A DNA stretch of 5,239 nt from Desulfobacteraceae bacterium (GTDB taxonomy: Bacteria; Desulfobacterota; Desulfobacteria; Desulfobacterales; Desulfosalsimonadaceae). Location: assembly GCA_007136525.1 (NCBI GenBank), contig SLGU01000206.1, positions 1 to 5,239 on the forward strand, written 5' to 3'. A program made the position numbers and the translations under genes. Each line of letters starts with the position of its first letter. The stretch's first letter is position 1. This document shows positions 1-5,239 of the stretch, one piece after another. The notes below the pieces were generated by a model. That model was not told the DNA's origin. It worked only from the letters and a program-made list of their open reading frames with translations, and searched no databases.

Positions 1-49
1 GATTTGTTCTTTGCCCAAAGACGTGTGTCCGCTTGGGGCGTTTCTGTTT
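1..49 (-). other. nqrD downstream spacer, nqrE not reached
   Basis: This is the stretch downstream of the nqrD stop codon on the minus strand. nqrE normally follows nqrD directly, often touching it. Here 49 bases pass without an in-place ATG or GTG, and the one TTG does not open into anything resembling the NqrE N-terminus. nqrE, if present, therefore starts beyond the left edge. The stretch contains a weak inverted repeat, GCCCAAAG at 13-20 and CTTGGGGC at 32-39, with one mismatch and an 11-nt loop. No T-run follows it on the minus strand, so it does not look like a classical terminator. Confidence 0.5.
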
Positions 50-682
50 TTACCGGTCGTCCTCACCCGTTCCGGCGATGTATTTCTGAAGCCATGCCAT
101 AAGCCCTATAATGATGAACGCGGCCGGGGCCAGCAGCATGAAACCCATGTTCTCGTATCCTGCATCATAAAAGGACTGGGGAATGACAAAATACCCAAAA
201 ATGGACCCGGAGCCGAACAGTTCGCGCAGAAAGGCCACGGAAAGCAGCACAGAGCCGTAGCCGGCGCCGTTGCCGAGCCCGTCCATGACGGCCAGGTGCG
301 GCGGGTTGGACATGGCAAACCCTTCCGTGCGCCCCAGGATGATGCAGTTGGTGATGATCAGGCCCACGAAAACCGACAGCAGGCGGCTGATTTCGTAATA
401 ATAGGCCCGTAAAAATTCGTCTGTCAGGATCACCAGGGAGGCGATAACCCCGAGTTCGACGATGATCCGGATGTTGCCGGGGATAATTTTCCGCATCAGG
501 GAAATGATCAGGCTTGCCCCTGTAATGACGAAAATCATGGCAAGGGTCATGACGAAAGCGGTTTTCAGCTGGATGGTAACCGCAAGCGCCGAGCAGATGC
601 CAAGCATCTGCATATTGATGGGGTTGTTGCTCCATGCGGGCTCGGCAAAGGCTTTAAATGTCTTTGTGCGCGTCAGTTTCAT
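50..682 (-). CDS. nqrD: Na+-translocating NADH:quinone oxidoreductase subunit D
   Basis: Encodes a 210-residue integral membrane protein, the usual NqrD length. NqrD and NqrE form the antiparallel membrane pair that holds a [2Fe-2S] centre at the middle of the membrane and takes part in electron transfer coupled to Na+ transport. The two family cysteines are visible: Cys30 in GICSALA and Cys113 in TNCI. About six hydrophobic segments are seen, roughly at 25-40, 43-63, 73-90, 101-117, 140-155 and 178-198. Other hallmarks are NNPI near residue 20, VFVGLIITNCI at 104-114 and GLGNGAGYG. The ATG at 682 follows GGGGAG with a 9-nt gap. It lies 30 bp downstream of nqrC in the same operon. The Rnf homologue RnfE is related, but the close match to NqrD and the operon order favour NqrD. 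Confidence 0.95.
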   Translation of the reverse strand: MKLTRTKTFKAFAEPAWSNNPINMQMLGICSALAVTIQLKTAFVMTLAMIFVITGASLIISLMRKIIPGNIRIIVELGVIASLVILTDEFLRAYYYEISRLLSVFVGLIITNCIILGRTEGFAMSNPPHLAVMDGLGNGAGYGSVLLSVAFLRELFGSGSIFGYFVIPQSFYDAGYENMGFMLLAPAAFIIIGLMAWLQKYIAGTGEDDR

Positions 683-712
683 ACCAGGAAACTCCCCTTC
701 GTCCGTAGCGAT

Positions 713-1426
713 TTATTCGCCGGGCATTTCGACCCGGTTGTCCCGGAACCGTATGGATACGGGCTCATATTTGGAAAGAATCTGTTTGAGTCCCTCGGAC
801 AGGTACTTGCCGGTCAGGGTCGCCCCGCTGATGCCATCCACGTAATGGGGCTTGTCCTCCTCGGGCACCTGTCGCTCCACTTCCCCCCGGGCGACCCGCA
901 CCGATACGAAGGTACCGTGTTTGTCCACAATTTTTTTCCCTACGAAATTTTCCTGAAACCACTGGCGCTCGATTTCACCGCCGAGTCCGGGCGTTTCAGA
1001 ATGGCGGGTGATGGTAAACCCCTTCACGGTGGATCCGTCCTTGTCAATAGCCAGGTAGCCGTTGATCATTCCCCATACGCCCTGGGTGTCGATGGGGACG
1101 ATATATGCATTGACGGCGTCGTTTTCAAGGTAGAGGTATATGGGGAGCACCGGTTCCGCGCCGATTTTGTCTTCTTTTACGATAATGCCGGTTTGCGCAA
1201 CGCCGAAAAGTTCGATTTTTTCGTCGTAGATGGCAATGATTTCCTCGGGAGCGTAGCTTTTGTCCCGCGACACAAGGTTCACCGCCAACAGAACGTTTTT
1301 CTTGCGGTTGAGCTCCATGTTCCGCTGCTGCAGGGGCTGGAGGGCGGTTGCCGCCGTCGTCAGCAGGGTGCCCAGCACGATGCACATGCACACGGCGAAA
1401 ACGATGGATTTTGCCATGTCAGACAT
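713..1426 (-). CDS. nqrC: Na+-translocating NADH:quinone oxidoreductase subunit C
   Basis: Encodes 237 residues: one N-terminal membrane helix (about 5-30) and an extracytoplasmic FMN-binding domain. The sequence DGISGATLT carries the flavinylation motif, with Thr203 in SGAT as the expected phosphoester-linked FMN site; ApbE-type flavin transferases recognise this motif. The NqrC/RnfG hallmark HSETPGLGG is also present. The FMN passes electrons onward within the complex. The open frame extends 13 codons upstream to 1465, but I chose the ATG at 1426. It is preceded by a perfect AAGGAGG with a 7-nt gap, and the resulting N-terminus (MSDMAKSIVF) runs straight into the membrane helix as in other NqrC proteins. 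With this start the gene overlaps the nqrB stop by 8 bp, suggesting translational coupling backed by its own strong ribosome binding site. Confidence 0.95.
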   Translation of the reverse strand: MSDMAKSIVFAVCMCIVLGTLLTTAATALQPLQQRNMELNRKKNVLLAVNLVSRDKSYAPEEIIAIYDEKIELFGVAQTGIIVKEDKIGAEPVLPIYLYLENDAVNAYIVPIDTQGVWGMINGYLAIDKDGSTVKGFTITRHSETPGLGGEIERQWFQENFVGKKIVDKHGTFVSVRVARGEVERQVPEEDKPHYVDGISGATLTGKYLSEGLKQILSKYEPVSIRFRDNRVEMPGE

Positions 1427-2615
1427 TGGGAATCCTCCTTCTGATGCGCAGGCGTGTTTCCGCATATTCCATCAAGGGAGAAAAGATGTTCATAAACAGG
1501 ATGGCAAGCATGACCCCCTCGGGAAATGCCGGGTTCACCACCCGAACCAGGACGGCTACCGCTCCGATTAAAAAACCGTAAATCCATTTGGAAGTATCGG
1601 TTCCGGGGGCGGTGACCGGGTCCGTGGCCATGTAAACGATGCCGAAGGCGAAGCCGCCGGTCACCAGGTGATATACGGGGTTGACGGAAAACCATGCCGG
1701 CAGGTCGGGTGATTGAAAATAATTGAAGAGCAGGCCTGTTGCAATCATACCGATGACGCCGCCTGCCATGATGCGGTAGCTGGCGATTCCCGTTGCAAGC
1801 AGGATCAATGCGCCGATGAGGATGCAGAGTGTCGAAGTCTCGCCGATGGAGCCGATGTGGTTGCCGAAAAAAAGGGTTTGAAAAGTGTAGCCGCTGTCGG
1901 CGAAAACAGCTTCGATGCGCGCCTTCGGGTCTGCCAGGGCGGCGACTGCCAGCGGAGTTGCGCCGGTTATGGCGTCAACGGCGTTCTCGGCCGACTCCCT
2001 GACCGCCACCCATACCCGGTCCCCGCTCATCTGCACCGGGTATGCGAAAAAAATGAACGCCCGGGCGGTGAGTGCCGGATTGAACAGGTTGCGGCCGGTT
2101 CCGCCGAATACTTCCTTGCCGATAACCACCCCGAAGGTGATTCCGGCCGCCACCTGCCACAGGGGGATAGTGGGCGGAAGGGTCAGGGGAAAAAGCAGCC
2201 CCGTGACCAGAAACCCTTCGCTGATGGGGTGCCGCCGGATGGCGGCAAAAAGCCCTTCCCAGAAAAGGCCGACCCCGTAAGAAACAATCACGATGGGCAT
2301 CACGATAATAAGCCCTTCGCCAAACACGGATACAAAATCGGTGCTCAATCCCGAGGCGTTTCGCGCGTGGAAGCCCGTGTTGTAGATGCCGAAAAGAAAC
2401 GGCGGCATAAGTGCCGCGAGCACAATGCTCATGTAGCGCTTCAGGTCGAGACTGTCCCGGATGAAAGGGTTTTTCTTCACAGGGATGGCCGGGTAAAGGA
2501 AAAAGGTTTCCGTGGCCTCGAAAAACGGCTTCAGCCGTTCCATTCGCCGCCCTTTTTCAAAATACGGGCGGGACCGGTCAAACAGATTGCGGAGTGGCTT
2601 TTCGATTCGCCCCAT
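1419..2615 (-). CDS. nqrB: Na+-translocating NADH:quinone oxidoreductase subunit B
   Basis: Encodes a 398-residue polytopic membrane protein of about ten helices, close to the usual 400-415. NqrB carries covalent FMN and, in the known complex, riboflavin and the main Na+ pathway. DAITGATPLA carries the flavinylation motif, with Thr220 as the expected FMN attachment site. Other NqrB hallmarks are RDSLDLKR at 53-60, GITFGVVIGKEVFGGTGRN at 158-176, GSIGETSTL, and MATDPVTAPGT followed by RVVNPAFPEGVMLAIL. The amphipathic N-terminal segment before the first helix (residues 1-50) is present and aligns with the Vibrio protein as I recall it. This supports the ATG at 2615 over the internal Met25, and favours NqrB over the shorter RnfD. 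It begins 3 bp after the nqrA stop with no strong Shine-Dalgarno site, so it probably depends on translational coupling. Confidence 0.96.
   Translation of the reverse strand: MGRIEKPLRNLFDRSRPYFEKGRRMERLKPFFEATETFFLYPAIPVKKNPFIRDSLDLKRYMSIVLAALMPPFLFGIYNTGFHARNASGLSTDFVSVFGEGLIIVMPIVIVSYGVGLFWEGLFAAIRRHPISEGFLVTGLLFPLTLPPTIPLWQVAAGITFGVVIGKEVFGGTGRNLFNPALTARAFIFFAYPVQMSGDRVWVAVRESAENAVDAITGATPLAVAALADPKARIEAVFADSGYTFQTLFFGNHIGSIGETSTLCILIGALILLATGIASYRIMAGGVIGMIATGLLFNYFQSPDLPAWFSVNPVYHLVTGGFAFGIVYMATDPVTAPGTDTSKWIYGFLIGAVAVLVRVVNPAFPEGVMLAILFMNIFSPLMEYAETRLRIRRRIPNV
1434..1440 (-). promoter_or_regulatory. Shine-Dalgarno site of nqrC
   Basis: AAGGAGG on the minus strand lies inside the 3' end of nqrB, 7 nt before the ATG at 1426. 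It is the strongest ribosome binding site in the operon segment. It decides the nqrC start against the longer open frame beginning at 1465. Confidence 0.85.
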
Positions 2616-2618
2616 AGG

Positions 2619-3968
2619 TTAGATCCGATCCTCGTAATATGCACGACGGGTGGTTTTCAGGGTCTCGGCCAGTTCGATCTTGGCCGGGCATACATACGTG
2701 CAAAGGCCGCATTCCACGCAGTCGAGTAGGCCGTGCATGAGCGCTTCCTCGATTTCTTCGGCATAGACGCACTTGTAGGCGAACTGCACCATGATGTCTA
2801 CCGGGCATACCTGCTCGCACTTGCCGCAGTTGATGCAGGCGCGCTCCTCGCCCCGCATGTCTGCTTTGGCTGCAAATTCTTTTTTTTGAAGGGCATACAG
2901 AAACGTTCGCGATGCGGTGGGCTTGCGGGTTCCCGGCCTCAGAAAGCCAAAAAGCTCGGGATCGGCTGCTTCCTCGATCAGGAGCAGCGATGTTTCGTAA
3001 AACCCCATGTATCCGTCCGGTTCAGCGGTTTGCCCCCGGAACAGCCCACCGGTGATCCACCTGCGGCTCCGGGCGGATTCCGGGTCCGGCAGAAGCGATG
3101 CAAGGGGGGCGCCCAGGCGGGTTTTCACGCACCGGCTGACGGCGGCGCTGCCGTTGTCTGAGGCGGATACGGCCATGATCCGGGATATGGGGTAGCGGCC
3201 GGATGCCATGCCTTCGGCCAGCAGGAGCACATCCTGGCCGTTCATGAACCACGCGCGGTTTTCAGATGCGGATTTTTTTGTGTGATAGAGCACTACTCCC
3301 GGATCTTCAGCCGGGTAAGGGCCGGCTGTCCGGTGGGTGATTATTGCCCGGATGTCGCGGCTTTCGACCGGTACCTGTTCACTTTCGCATACATAGACCG
3401 GTACGCCCAATCGCTCGAGTATCCGGATGCCTGAAACGAAAAGGGGTTCATTGCCATTAAGGTATACGGGCGACGGTACCTGGAAAGGATCGGCCGGGTC
3501 CAGGCATACCCACAGGGAAGCAGGCTTTTCATCCGGTGCGGCTATGCTCCGGTACGGCAGGCTGCGGACAAGCGGCCAAAGGCCGCGAACCGCGATAGCA
3601 TCGATGAACTGTTCGCGGTCCATCCCCCTTGCCGATTTTTCATCCACGGGCTCAAAGTCCTCGTGTGCTTCCGTCTCCCCGGTTTCAATGACAATGCGCG
3701 TGATGGCGCGCCGATGGCCGTATTCGATGTCAATAACGGTGCCGCCGCCGGGTGACAGGAATCGCAGCCAGGGTTTTTTTTTGTCTTCGAAAAGGGGGGA
3801 GCCGATTTTGACGGCATCTCCCTTTTTTACCAGCAGACGCGGCTTGATCAGGGGGATATGGTCCGGCAATGCGGCCACGGCCTGAACCGCGGGCCCGTCT
3901 TCGATCGAAAGGGCGGGCCTTCCGGCAACATGAATGCCAAGGCTTTTTTTAATCGAGACGTTTTTCAT
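2619..3968 (-). CDS. nqrA: Na+-translocating NADH:quinone oxidoreductase subunit A, with two [4Fe-4S]-type cysteine motifs
   Basis: Encodes 449 residues, the usual NqrA length (about 446 in Vibrio). NqrA is the peripheral cytoplasmic subunit linked to quinone binding. Visible in order: N-terminal SIKKSLGIHVAG; a barrel-sandwich region at about 40-95 with KKGDAVKIGSPLFEDKKKP; a Rossmann-like region similar to the 51-kDa complex I/RnfC module at about 125-260 (RGLWPLVRSLPY); an SLBB-like part near 265-315; and a C-terminal module. The last carries CINCGKCEQVCP (Cys378, 381, 384, 388) and CVECGLCTYVCP (Cys417, 420, 423, 427), two complete 4Fe-4S motifs typical of RnfC and unusual for NqrA. The ATG at 3968 matches the family N-terminus; GGAAGGA lies 13 nt upstream, a wide spacing. 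An in-frame TTG at 4001 would add 11 residues but lacks a ribosome site. Its place just ahead of nqrB supports NqrA rather than RnfC. Confidence 0.93.
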   Translation of the reverse strand: MKNVSIKKSLGIHVAGRPALSIEDGPAVQAVAALPDHIPLIKPRLLVKKGDAVKIGSPLFEDKKKPWLRFLSPGGGTVIDIEYGHRRAITRIVIETGETEAHEDFEPVDEKSARGMDREQFIDAIAVRGLWPLVRSLPYRSIAAPDEKPASLWVCLDPADPFQVPSPVYLNGNEPLFVSGIRILERLGVPVYVCESEQVPVESRDIRAIITHRTAGPYPAEDPGVVLYHTKKSASENRAWFMNGQDVLLLAEGMASGRYPISRIMAVSASDNGSAAVSRCVKTRLGAPLASLLPDPESARSRRWITGGLFRGQTAEPDGYMGFYETSLLLIEEAADPELFGFLRPGTRKPTASRTFLYALQKKEFAAKADMRGEERACINCGKCEQVCPVDIMVQFAYKCVYAEEIEEALMHGLLDCVECGLCTYVCPAKIELAETLKTTRRAYYEDRI

Positions 3969-3995
3969 CGGCGTATTCGTGTCCTTCCACTTGAA

Positions 3996-4005
3996 CCTCA
4001 ATTAT
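3996..4005. repeat. 10-bp direct repeat, copy proximal to nqrA (candidate target-site duplication)
   Basis: CCTCAATTAT (plus strand) is identical to 4156-4165. The two copies directly bracket the palindromic element between them. The first bases on either side differ, so the identity is exactly 10 bp. It lies 27 bp upstream of the nqrA ATG. Confidence 0.75.
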
Positions 4006-4155
4006 GACGACTTCGCAAAAAGGCCAATATCTGCGTTACGCGCAATTTCCGAAGAATTTCATCACGTCAAAGGCGTGACTCAATTCTTCAAAAATTGCGC
4101 AAGCCTGGATCTTGGCCTTTTTTCAAAGTCGTCTGATCTCGACTTTTTACGGGTT
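4006..4155. mobile_element. 150-bp palindromic MITE-like element in the nqr leader
   Basis: A long interrupted palindrome without coding capacity. Outer arms 4006-4027 and 4112-4133 match at 20 of 22 positions (GACGACTT...AAAAGGCCAA). Inner arms 4040-4058 and 4082-4100 match at 17 of 19 (GCGCAATTT..GAAGAATT). The apical stem TCACG/CGTGA (4062-4066 with 4074-4078) has a 7-nt loop. A poorly paired stretch separates outer and inner arms. A 22-bp tail (4134-4155) lies outside the right arm and contains CTTTTTACG, which in reverse complement (CGTAAAAAG) resembles CGCAAAAAG in the left arm. The element is bracketed by a perfect 10-bp direct repeat. Size, foldback structure and flanking duplication fit a non-autonomous mobile element. 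Which transposase would move it cannot be told from this window. Confidence 0.7.
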
Positions 4156-4165
4156 CCTCAATTAT
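4156..4165. repeat. 10-bp direct repeat, promoter-proximal copy (candidate target-site duplication)
   Basis: CCTCAATTAT (plus strand) is the second copy of the repeat at 3996-4005. Read on the minus strand it is ATAATTGAGG, so it contains five of the six bases of the predicted nqr -10 box. This suggests that the insertion target was the nqr core promoter. Confidence 0.75.
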
Positions 4166-4189
4166 AGTCCCGGTTCAAACAGGTTGCAA
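4161..4189 (-). promoter_or_regulatory. Predicted sigma70-type promoter of the nqr operon
   Basis: On the minus strand, TTGCAA (4189-4184) is followed by a 17-bp spacer and a perfect TATAAT (4166-4161). Transcription would begin near 4154, at the boundary of the palindromic element. The whole element would then form most of a leader of about 186 nt ahead of nqrA. The -35 hexamer is palindromic and is also the best -35 for the promoter facing the other way. This is assigned from consensus and spacing only. Confidence 0.65.
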
Positions 4190-4212
4190 GCGACCGCTTT
4201 TTCTGAAATAAT
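4184..4212 (+). promoter_or_regulatory. Predicted sigma70-type promoter of the metallophosphoesterase gene
   Basis: On the plus strand, TTGCAA (4184-4189), a 17-bp spacer and AATAAT (4207-4212, five of six consensus bases) form a plausible core promoter. The expected start near 4219 gives a short leader of about 27 nt before the ATG at 4246. It shares its -35 hexamer with the divergent nqr promoter. Confidence 0.55.
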
Positions 4213-4234
4213 GCAGGCAATCATTTTCGGTGTC

Positions 4235-4240
4235 AAGGAG
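4235..4240 (+). promoter_or_regulatory. Shine-Dalgarno site of the metallophosphoesterase gene
   Basis: AAGGAG lies 5 nt before the ATG at 4246 and fixes that start codon. No competing in-frame start has a comparable site. Confidence 0.8.
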
Positions 4241-4245
4241 TTGTT

Positions 4246-5226
4246 ATGCGACTGTATGCCGTCGCCGATATTCATGCCCGGCCCGCCCGGATCGCACGCG
4301 TGCGCGCGGGGGTGGAGAAATTCGAACCGGATATCCTGGTGGTCGCGGGAGATATCGGCAGCTACATTAATCCCAACGGCGTTTATTCTCATTTGAACGA
4401 TCTGGGCATCCCGGTGTTGACGGTTCGGGGAAACTCCGACAGGCGATGGCATGACCAATGCCTTTACCGATATGAAAATATTACCTCCCTTCATATCCGG
4501 CCTTTGAGAATCCAGGGTATTTCTTTTGTGGGTATTTCAGGCGCGGTACCGGTGCCTTTCAGAACCCGGGTCGCCTTTCGCGAAAAGCGCCTCTTTGAGG
4601 CGGCGGCCAGCGTCATTTCTGACGAAACCATCCTGGTTGTCCATCCGCCGCCTTTCGGAACCCTTGACCGGGTCCTCGGCCGGCTGAGCGCCGGTTCAAA
4701 AGGCGTGGCGCGCCTGGTTGCCGCCCGCAGGCCCCGGATGGTTCTGTGCGGCCATATCCATGAGCATACCGGGGTTGAGAAGACGGGCGATACACTGGTT
4801 GTCAACTGTTCCATTGCCCACGCTTCAAATGGGGCCGTCATCGATTTTGAAGGTCCTGCCGCGGTTCTTCAAGAGCGGATGACAGGGGGTGGGGCTGAAC
4901 TCCTTGAGGCAGACGAACTGGATGTGTCCTTCCGCTTCCTCACCGGCGTGGAGGATACGGACGCCAAAGGAGTACTTAGCCTCAGCGACCGCGTGACTGG
5001 GGAGTTCATCCTCGAGGTGAATGCCGAAGCCGATCGCATCGCCCCGTTTGTCAGAGTAGCACGGCGCTACGGGAAACTGCCAGATGCTGAGTCGCGTTAT
5101 CGCGTCGTCGTTCGGATCGATGGCGAGGATATCGTCGAATACGAAAAACGCACCTTTCTCCTGTATAATGCCGACGGCAATCTGTTGCGAGACCAGAGCT
5201 TGATCCCGAGCGGCGTGGAACTATAA
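4246..5226 (+). CDS. Calcineurin-like metallophosphoesterase with an unrecognised C-terminal extension
   Basis: Encodes 326 residues, predicted cytoplasmic: no signal peptide or membrane segment is seen. Residues 1-202 form a calcineurin-like phosphoesterase domain with the full dinuclear-metal ligand set: Asp8 and His10 (ADIH), Asp36 (AGDI), Asn63 in GNSDR, His133 (VVHPPP), and His170 and His172 (CGHIHEH). It is therefore probably an active phosphohydrolase. The compact domain resembles the YfcE/Icc-like and small metallophosphoesterase groups, whose substrates include phosphodiesters and nucleotides; the substrate cannot be assigned. Residues from about 203 to 326 are soluble, charged and probably beta-rich (runs such as EFILEVNA and YRVVVRIDG). 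I do not recognise them as a family. The gene is divergent from the nqr operon and shares a promoter region with it; no functional link is shown. No terminator is visible in the 13 bases left after the stop. Confidence 0.88.
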   Translation: MRLYAVADIHARPARIARVRAGVEKFEPDILVVAGDIGSYINPNGVYSHLNDLGIPVLTVRGNSDRRWHDQCLYRYENITSLHIRPLRIQGISFVGISGAVPVPFRTRVAFREKRLFEAAASVISDETILVVHPPPFGTLDRVLGRLSAGSKGVARLVAARRPRMVLCGHIHEHTGVEKTGDTLVVNCSIAHASNGAVIDFEGPAAVLQERMTGGGAELLEADELDVSFRFLTGVEDTDAKGVLSLSDRVTGEFILEVNAEADRIAPFVRVARRYGKLPDAESRYRVVVRIDGEDIVEYEKRTFLLYNADGNLLRDQSLIPSGVEL

Positions 5227-5239
5227 TCACTCCCGGGAC

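Noticed and set aside
1427..1465. Longer nqrC from the ATG at 1465, overlapping nqrB by 47 bp
   Set aside because: The ATG at 1426 has a perfect AAGGAGG at 7 nt and gives the normal NqrC N-terminus directly before the membrane helix.
1713..2729. Plus-strand open frame of 338 codons opposite nqrB
   Set aside because: It is antisense to a clearly identified membrane protein gene. Its translation is rich in Gly, Arg, Asp and His with no recognisable motif, as expected of a shadow frame in GC-rich DNA.
2880..3782. A-runs on the nqrA coding strand (8 at 2880-2887, 9 at 3774-3782), considered as phase-variable or programmed frameshift sites
   Set aside because: They fall in ordinary lysine codons, the frame is intact across both, and no alternative product or stimulatory structure is apparent.
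2619..3968. Assignment of the first operon gene as rnfC because of its Fe-S motifs
   Set aside because: Overall similarity, the NqrA-like SIKKSLGIHVAG N-terminus, a length of 449 and the downstream order nqrB-nqrC-nqrD with the NqrB-specific N-terminus favour nqrA. The RnfC-like cysteines are reported as a finding instead.
3969..4001. In-frame TTG start at 4001 giving an NqrA 11 residues longer
   Set aside because: The added residues do not resemble the NqrA N-terminus, there is no Shine-Dalgarno site before the TTG, and the codon lies in the direct repeat. The ATG at 3968 fits the family.
4006..4155. Riboswitch or CRISPR-like interpretation of the intergenic palindrome
   Set aside because: There is a single foldback unit with no repeated spacers, no known riboswitch core is recognised, and the bracketing 10-bp direct repeat is better explained by insertion.
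3934..4396. Plus-strand open frames 3934-4167 and 4112-4396 across the intergenic region
   Set aside because: They run through the palindromic element and the promoters, overlap nqrA or the phosphoesterase gene, and have no ribosome site or recognisable protein family.

Overview
The window is a block of about 57% GC (estimated by eye) from a bacterial chromosome. It holds two divergently oriented transcription units around a 277-bp intergenic region. The protein sequences and the style of the intergenic repeat suggest an anaerobic proteobacterium or Desulfobacterota member, possibly a sulfate reducer of the Desulfobacterales type. That placement rests on general resemblance and is of low to moderate certainty; no rRNA or other marker is present.

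Minus strand, positions 3968 down to 50: four consecutive genes of the Na+-translocating NADH:quinone oxidoreductase (Na+-NQR) in canonical order, nqrA, nqrB, nqrC and nqrD. Spacing is tight: 3 bp between A and B, an 8-bp overlap between B and C, and 30 bp between C and D. nqrE and nqrF would be expected to the left, beyond position 1, but are not in the window. Family hallmarks are visible: covalent-FMN threonine motifs in NqrB and NqrC, and the two conserved membrane cysteines in NqrD. The notable departure is NqrA, which carries two complete CxxCxxCxxxCP motifs at its C-terminus. Those belong to the related RnfC and are lost in the well-studied Vibrio NqrA.

Intergenic region, 3969-4245: two good sigma70-type promoters diverge here and appear to share one palindromic TTGCAA hexamer as their -35 box, each with a 17-bp spacer. 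Between the nqr promoter and nqrA lies a 150-bp, strongly palindromic, MITE-like element flanked by a perfect 10-bp direct repeat that overlaps the nqr -10 box. The simplest reading is that a small mobile element landed at the nqr transcription start and duplicated 10 bp. The nqr operon would then be transcribed with a long hairpin leader of about 186 nt.

Plus strand, 4246-5226: a calcineurin-like metallophosphoesterase with all expected metal ligands, followed by a C-terminal extension of about 120 residues that I do not recognise. Its link to Na+-NQR, if any, is only positional.
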